From an uncultured Bacilli bacterium (GTDB taxonomy: Bacteria; Bacillota_I; Bacilli_A; RF39; UBA660): a stretch of DNA of 10,627 nucleotides. Shown here one piece after another: positions 6,614-10,627 of this stretch. The notes below the pieces were generated by a model. The model was not told the origin of the DNA. It ran no database searches and saw only the letters and a program-made list of their open reading frames with translations. The stretch covers positions 1-10,627 of the forward strand of contig CALVIQ010000052.1 in the NCBI GenBank assembly GCA_944331815.1, written 5' to 3'. Made by a program: the position numbers and the translations under genes. The first letter of the stretch is position 1. The number at the start of each line of letters is the position of its first letter.

Positions 6614-6618
6614 TTATA

Positions 6619-8241
6619 GTGAAAAAAAACAGCTTTGTTGAAGGAGCATTGGTATCGACAATTGGAATAGTATTATGTAAAATATTAGGAATAATTTATG
6701 TTATTCCTTTTAGAGCTATTATAGGAACACAAGGTGCTGTTTTATATAGTTATGCTTATACCATATATGCAGTATTTGCATCACTTTCTTCAACAGGAAT
6801 ACCTAGTGCAATGGCTAAAGCAGTTAGTGAATATAATACTTTAAGTTACTATGATGCGCAGGAAAGAGCATACAAAATAGGTAAATATATAATAGTTATT
6901 TTAGGACTGATTAGTTTTTTAATTTTATTTATTTTTGCACCTCAAATTTCTTATTTGATAATAGGGGATATTGAAGGTGGTAATACAATAGAAGATATAA
7001 CATTTGTTATTAGAATTATATCAACTGCTTTATTGTTTATTCCTATTCTAAGTGTTAGTAAAGGATATGTTCAAGGTCATAGAATGATGGTAGTTCCTGC
7101 TATAGCTAATGTAATAGAACAATTAGTAAGAGTAATAGTAATTGTAGGTGGAAGTTATTTAACTTTAAAAGTATTTAATTTATCTATTACAACAGCAGTT
7201 GGCGTAGCTACATTTGGAGCAACAGCTGGTGCTTTAATAGCATATTTGTATATTATTAATAAAATAAATAAAAATAGAGAAGAATTGAAACGAGATGAAA
7301 AACCAAAAAAAGAAGAATTAAAATTAACTAACAAATTAATATTTAAAAGAGTAGTTATTTATTCTTTGCCGTTTATTTTAATTGAATTTATTAGATCTAT
7401 TTATAATACTGTTGATATTTTTACTGTAGTTAAAGGATTAGTTTATTTAGGTTATGATGTTAATACTGCTGAAAATATTTTAAGTATTGTCACTACTTGG
7501 GGATCTAAATTAAATATGATAATTTTAGCTATAACATTTGGTCTTACTATGAGTATTATACCTAATATTGTAAGAAGTGCTACTTTAAAAGATTATAAGG
7601 ATGTATCAGTTAAAATAAATCAATCTTTGAAAATAATTTTATATATTGCTTTACCAATGACTTTAGGTATTTGGTTTTTGTCTAGTAGTGTTTGGACAAT
7701 ATTTTATGGTTATGACAAATTGAGTGTTGATGTATTTAGTTTTTTTATTTTACAATCTATTATTAATTCTTTTTTCTATGTTTTAGTTGATACTACTAAT
7801 GCTTTAGATAGACCTAAAATAGCATTAGGTACCTTACTAGGTAGCTTTATTTTAAAAGCAATATTAAATATACCAATGATGCACTTTGTAAAATTTATAG
7901 GTTTTGAAGCTTACTATGGTAGTATTGTTACAACTATGCTTGTACAATTTTTAGCTGTTATTTATCTATTATATAAATTGAAAAAAGAATATAAAGTCAA
8001 TTATAAAAATAGTGTTGAAACATTTATAAAAATATTATTGATAAACGGTATTATGTTATTAAGTATAATGATTGTAAGATTATTTTTAGGAGATTTTGAA
8101 ACAACAAGATTGTGGGCTTTATTAGAAATAATAATATATGCCTTAATTGGTGGAGCTATTTATTTAGTATTATCAATTAAAAATAATATGTTAGAAGAAG
8201 TTTTTGGAAAAAATTTTATTAATAAGATATTTAGAAAGTAG
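6619..8241 (+). CDS. MOP-superfamily lipid/oligosaccharide flippase, YtgP/MurJ-SpoVB type
   Basis: 540 aa from GTG 6619. The frame is open back to an ATG at 6580, but that would overlap the Cse60-like gene and add 13 residues foreign to the family; GGGAAG (6605-6610) precedes the GTG. The product is a polytopic membrane protein with about 14 hydrophobic segments. It starts with the family pattern (FVEGALVSTIGIVLCKILGI, then IPFRAIIGTQGAVLYSYAY and STGIPSAMAKAVSEYN) close to Bacillus YtgP, and has the conserved SKGYVQG segment and a charged cytoplasmic loop (about 215-240) between the two halves. Members flip lipid-linked cell-wall precursors or other oligosaccharides across the membrane. YtgP is a lipid II flippase; SpoVB is a sporulation paralogue and other members serve polysaccharide export. 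I favour the YtgP/MurJ-like role, but no peptidoglycan gene adjoins to confirm it. Confidence 0.87.
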   Translation: MKKNSFVEGALVSTIGIVLCKILGIIYVIPFRAIIGTQGAVLYSYAYTIYAVFASLSSTGIPSAMAKAVSEYNTLSYYDAQERAYKIGKYIIVILGLISFLILFIFAPQISYLIIGDIEGGNTIEDITFVIRIISTALLFIPILSVSKGYVQGHRMMVVPAIANVIEQLVRVIVIVGGSYLTLKVFNLSITTAVGVATFGATAGALIAYLYIINKINKNREELKRDEKPKKEELKLTNKLIFKRVVIYSLPFILIEFIRSIYNTVDIFTVVKGLVYLGYDVNTAENILSIVTTWGSKLNMIILAITFGLTMSIIPNIVRSATLKDYKDVSVKINQSLKIILYIALPMTLGIWFLSSSVWTIFYGYDKLSVDVFSFFILQSIINSFFYVLVDTTNALDRPKIALGTLLGSFILKAILNIPMMHFVKFIGFEAYYGSIVTTMLVQFLAVIYLLYKLKKEYKVNYKNSVETFIKILLINGIMLLSIMIVRLFLGDFETTRLWALLEIIIYALIGGAIYLVLSIKNNMLEEVFGKNFINKIFRK

Positions 8242-8247
8242 GTTATT

Positions 8248-8970
8248 ATGAAAAAAATATTTATTATAATGATTTTATTATTAAGTGGTTGTAGTGTAAA
8301 AGAAAATATACATACTAAGATTAATGAAAATCAGTCTATGGAATTAACTATTATTTCAGCTTTTGATGATGAATTTTTAAATGGAGCTATGAATGAAATT
8401 AACAAAACTGATGACAAAAAATATACAGAAAAAGAAATGTGGAGTTTTTTAGAAGAAAGGATTTCTCCAGAAAAAGAAAAAGGATATTATGAAATAGAAA
8501 AATATGAAAAGGATGGTTATAAAGGCTATACTTTCACTTTGAAAATAGATAATATTGACGATATAACTTCTGATGATGCTAGTTTTGATATAAGAGATTA
8601 TACATTTTTACCTGAACAAAAACTATTTAAAAAAGAAGGAGAAAAATATATTTCAAAAATATATTATAGTGAAATTAGTGGAGAAAAATATGTCGATTAC
8701 GATTTAACTTTTGAAATAACTTTACCTTATGAAACATTAAGTAATAATGCTGATGAGGTATCTTCAGATGGAAAAACATTAAAATGGAACACCGCTTCAG
8801 GAGAAAAAGGCGAAATTAATTTTGAATTTAGTTTTAATCCAGATTATAAGGATAAAATAAATGATAATATTGTAAATTCAAATATTTATTTAATTATTGG
8901 ATCAACAGTTATTTGTGTTATATTAGTAGCAGGTATACTTTTATTCATAAAAAAAAGAAATAAAGCATAA
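8248..8970 (+). CDS. LppM-like lipoprotein with C-terminal membrane helix
   Basis: 240 aa. The N-terminus MKKIFIIMILLLSGC is a lipoprotein signal with lipobox L12-S-G-C15, so Cys15 should be lipidated after export. The body (about 18-205) is rich in beta-type sequence. Its ends (HTKINENQSMELTI near the start; LTFEITLPYETLSNNADEV, then DGKTLKWN and INFEFSF near the end) resemble the LppM/DUF3153 domain. A hydrophobic segment (about 213-234) followed by KKRNK gives a second, C-terminal anchor with the tail in the cytoplasm. Function is unknown; homologues are envelope proteins. The start lies 6 nt after the flippase stop codon, so the genes form an operon; only a weak AGTAGG precedes the ATG. 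A terminator follows immediately. Confidence 0.8.
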   Translation: MKKIFIIMILLLSGCSVKENIHTKINENQSMELTIISAFDDEFLNGAMNEINKTDDKKYTEKEMWSFLEERISPEKEKGYYEIEKYEKDGYKGYTFTLKIDNIDDITSDDASFDIRDYTFLPEQKLFKKEGEKYISKIYYSEISGEKYVDYDLTFEITLPYETLSNNADEVSSDGKTLKWNTASGEKGEINFEFSFNPDYKDKINDNIVNSNIYLIIGSTVICVILVAGILLFIKKRNKA

Positions 8971-8997
8971 AAAATACTTATGAGAAGTATTTTTTTG
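8969..8997 (+). terminator. Intrinsic terminator after the lipoprotein gene
   Basis: AAAAAATACTT (8969-8979) pairs with AAGTATTTTTT (8985-8995) around an ATGAG loop, followed by further T. The TAA stop codon overlaps the base of the stem. It ends the transcription unit that began at the metalloprotease or the small gene. Confidence 0.85.
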
Positions 8998-9053
8998 TTT
9001 TAATAAAATACTATATATTAAATTAATGGTAACAAATTGTTATAGTTAATTAA

Positions 9054-9085
9054 CAAAATTTGACGTTAAAACTTGACAAATTTTG
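9054..9085. repeat. 9-bp inverted repeat overlapping the -35 box, possible operator
   Basis: CAAAATTTG (9054-9062) and CAAATTTTG (9077-9085) are exact reverse complements separated by 14 nt, and the right copy covers the end of TTGACA (9073-9078). Just upstream are TAACAA-A-TTGTTA (9030-9042) and GTTAATTAAC (9045-9054). The cluster could be a repressor-binding region, but AT-rich DNA yields such repeats readily. Confidence 0.3.
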
Positions 9086-9100
9086 AAAATTTAGTAGAAT
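9073..9100 (+). promoter_or_regulatory. Consensus promoter of the 9145-10627 unit
   Basis: Perfect TTGACA (9073-9078), a 16-nt spacer and TAGAAT (9095-9100). This places the transcript start about 35-40 nt before the gene and shows that the TTG at 9073, although in frame with the gene, belongs to the promoter rather than to the protein. The leader has a small possible hairpin (GAGAA 9112-9116 with TTCTC 9123-9127). Confidence 0.75.
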
Positions 9101-9144
9101 ATAAAGTGTTAGAGAAACTATGTTCTCGAAAGGTGGTGAGTTTT

Positions 9145-9450
9145 ATGGAAAAGAAAGAAAAAATAACTGAAAACAAAAACACTGAAAAAAAGAATATTTT
9201 TAAGAAAATTTTTGATGTTGTATTTTGGATAGTTATTATTGGTCTTGCTATCATTTGGTTAACAGATTTTATTAATGTTAAAAATGATAAAGATCCAGTA
9301 TTCTGCATAAGTCAAAAAACACATACATTTGATGATGGAACTGTAGAAGAATGTGTTGGTTTAGGTTATAAAGTTTATACCTATGACAGAAGTTCTTTTA
9401 GTAAAGGTCGTCAATTTGGTCCATTCTTTATAGGAATGAGAGAAAGTTAA
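9145..9450 (+). CDS. Small conserved-looking membrane-anchored protein (101 aa)
   Basis: The start is ATG 9145, supported by a strong AAAGGTGGTGAG (9129-9140); the frame extends back to TTG 9073, but that is the -35 box. The product has a very lysine/glutamate-rich N-terminus (about 22 residues), one hydrophobic helix (about 24-42), and an outer domain of about 60 residues with two cysteines (FCI and EEC) flanking THTFDDGTVEECVGLGYKVY and ending FGPFFIGMRES. The TH.(F/Y)DDGT..E..GLGYK pattern recalls small uncharacterised proteins of Bacillota; I know no function. The cysteine spacing would allow a disulfide. It is followed 15 nt later by the large surface protein gene under the same promoter, so the two may act together (inference). 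Confidence 0.78.
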   Translation: MEKKEKITENKNTEKKNIFKKIFDVVFWIVIIGLAIIWLTDFINVKNDKDPVFCISQKTHTFDDGTVEECVGLGYKVYTYDRSSFSKGRQFGPFFIGMRES

Positions 9451-9465
9451 GGGAGGTAAGGAAAA

Positions 9466-10627
9466 ATGGATAAAAAGAAAATTATAGCAATTATATTATT
9501 TATTTTATTAGGTTTATTTATTTTCACATTCGCTAATCCAGGACCTTCTACATTAGATCCAGTAGAAGTACCAGGTCAAGGTGAAGAAGATAAAGATGAT
9601 AATAAAGAACAAGATGAAACTCAAGATGAAGAAAATCAAGATGATGAACAAGACGAAAATAATAATGATCGTCCAGTTGTTGAAGTAGATGAAGCACCAG
9701 TAATTGAAATTAATCCAACAACAGTAACAATTTTATTTGGTCAAAATTATGATGTCATGACTGGCGTTAAAGCTAGAGATGATAATGATATTGTAAGAGT
9801 AACTTCATCTATTACTGATACAACTAAATTAGAAGTTGGAACTCATACAATTACATATGCAACTACTGATACAGCTAATCATACAACTACAGCAACAAGA
9901 ACTATCATTGTATTAGATCCAAAAGGAGATAATGATGATGATGGTTATACTAACGAAGAAGAAATAGAAAATGGAAATAATCCAGATGATAAAGAAGATC
10001 ATCCAGATTACAATTCAAATCCAACAATAGATTTTAGCTCATGTATGACTTCTATGGTAGTTTATGATGAATTACCAAATTTTGAAGAATGTGTTAAAGC
10101 AACTGATGAATTTTATGGAACAGAAGGAGTTACTATAGAAGTAACTAATGATGTTAATCCAAATCAATTTGGAAAATATACAATAACAGTAGTAGCAAAA
10201 GATAATTTAAATAATGAAACTACTGAAAGTTTTGAATTTGAAGTATTAAAAAGAAATGTAACAGTTACTATTAATAATGTAGAAGCAATTTATAAAGATG
10301 AAGTTAAACCATTAACATCAAATGCTTTAGAAATGGCTTATAATGGTAACGAAATTGATGTACAATTAAGTACTGAAGTAACTAATACTACACCTACTGG
10401 TAAATATGCAATTACTGGTACTTGGACAAATGAAAACTACAATGTTACATTTGTTGATGGTGTATATTCAATCACTTCAAAAACAATAACAGAAGAAGAT
10501 ATTAAAGAATTAGGTATCGAATTTAATGATGCAACATTTATATATGATGGAACAGAAAAATCATTATCAGTAAATAATTTACCAGAAGGATTTACAGTAA
10601 GTTATGAAAATAATGGTAAAGTAGATG
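9466..10627 (+). CDS. Large Ig/MBG-repeat surface protein with calcium-binding loop (3' end outside window)
   Basis: Open from ATG 9466 to the window end (387 codons, no stop), with GGGAGG (9451-9456) 9 nt upstream. An N-terminal signal/anchor helix (about 5-23) is followed by a low-complexity linker rich in Asp, Glu, Asn and Gln (about 38-70). Next comes an Ig-like module (about 78-150; ILFGQNYDVMTGVKA ... VGTHTITYATTD), of the DUF5011/HYR type. Residues 155-166 form a clean EF-hand-like loop (D155, D157, D159, G160, N163, E166), as in thrombospondin-3 or dockerin-type repeats. A second Ig-like module (about 186-262) has Cys193 and Cys209. An MBG-type module (about 263-345, ending NYNVTFVDGVYSI) follows, and another begins near 358 (FIYDGTEKSL). 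This is a typical adhesin-like stalk architecture. The C-terminal anchor, repeat number and function cannot be seen; extracellular location is well supported, adhesion is inferred. Confidence 0.85.
   Translation, partial: MDKKKIIAIILFILLGLFIFTFANPGPSTLDPVEVPGQGEEDKDDNKEQDETQDEENQDDEQDENNNDRPVVEVDEAPVIEINPTTVTILFGQNYDVMTGVKARDDNDIVRVTSSITDTTKLEVGTHTITYATTDTANHTTTATRTIIVLDPKGDNDDDGYTNEEEIENGNNPDDKEDHPDYNSNPTIDFSSCMTSMVVYDELPNFEECVKATDEFYGTEGVTIEVTNDVNPNQFGKYTITVVAKDNLNNETTESFEFEVLKRNVTVTINNVEAIYKDEVKPLTSNALEMAYNGNEIDVQLSTEVTNTTPTGKYAITGTWTNENYNVTFVDGVYSITSKTITEEDIKELGIEFNDATFIYDGTEKSLSVNNLPEGFTVSYENNGKVD

Noticed and set aside
6580..6618. Flippase start at ATG 6580
   Set aside because: It overlaps the Cse60-like gene in another frame and adds residues not typical of the family; GTG 6619 gives the expected N-terminus.
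9073..9144. Start at TTG 9073 for the 101-aa protein
   Set aside because: TTGACA here is the -35 box of a good promoter; ATG 9145 has a strong ribosome binding site.

Overview
The window is a very AT-rich stretch (roughly a quarter G+C by eye) of a Gram-positive-type chromosome. The gene families (YtgP/MurJ-like flippase, Cse60-like protein, LppM-like lipoprotein, DUF1016 nuclease), the strong AGGAG-type ribosome binding sites and the clear TTGNNN-17-TATAAT promoters suggest an uncultured gut Bacillota/Bacilli of the RF39/Mollicutes-related kind; that placement is inference. TGG encodes Trp throughout, and three genes (ending at 3269, 6399 and 6613) stop sensibly at TGA, so the standard bacterial code applies and not the Mycoplasma code. 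Every gene seen is on the + strand.

Layout: (a) 1-711, the 3' part of a DUF1016/YhcG PDDEXK nuclease gene closed by a terminator. (b) 794-4069, a three-gene operon with its own promoter (744-772): a 153-aa anchored protein, a two-sensor-domain receptor with a degenerate GGDEF domain, and a YihY/BrkB membrane protein. The junctions overlap by 11 nt and 2 nt, and transcription ends at 4167-4192. (c) 4248-5702, a single gene with its own promoter. It encodes a pilin-like N-terminal helix followed by a formylglycine-generating-enzyme/C-type-lectin-like domain. Its last ~150 bp jump to 51% G+C and look like the variable region (VR) of a diversity-generating retroelement (DGR) target, followed at once by a hairpin. 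No reverse transcriptase or template repeat is in the window. (d) 5776-8970, a YgjP-type metalloprotease with a promoter so close that its mRNA should be leaderless, a 55-aa Cse60-like small gene, a YtgP/MurJ-family flippase and an LppM-like lipoprotein, closed by a terminator at 8969-8997. (e) 9073 to the window end, a consensus promoter driving a 101-aa membrane-anchored protein and a long surface protein (acidic linker, Ig-like modules, one calcium-binding loop, MBG-type modules) that runs off the window.

The main theme is the cell envelope: two surface-displayed proteins (one probably hypervariable), a sensor receptor, a lipid-carrier flippase and a lipoprotein. The most noteworthy item is the likely DGR-diversified, pilin-anchored lectin-fold protein. 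Several true starts lie inside the longest open frames: 1245, 4248, 6619 and 9145.
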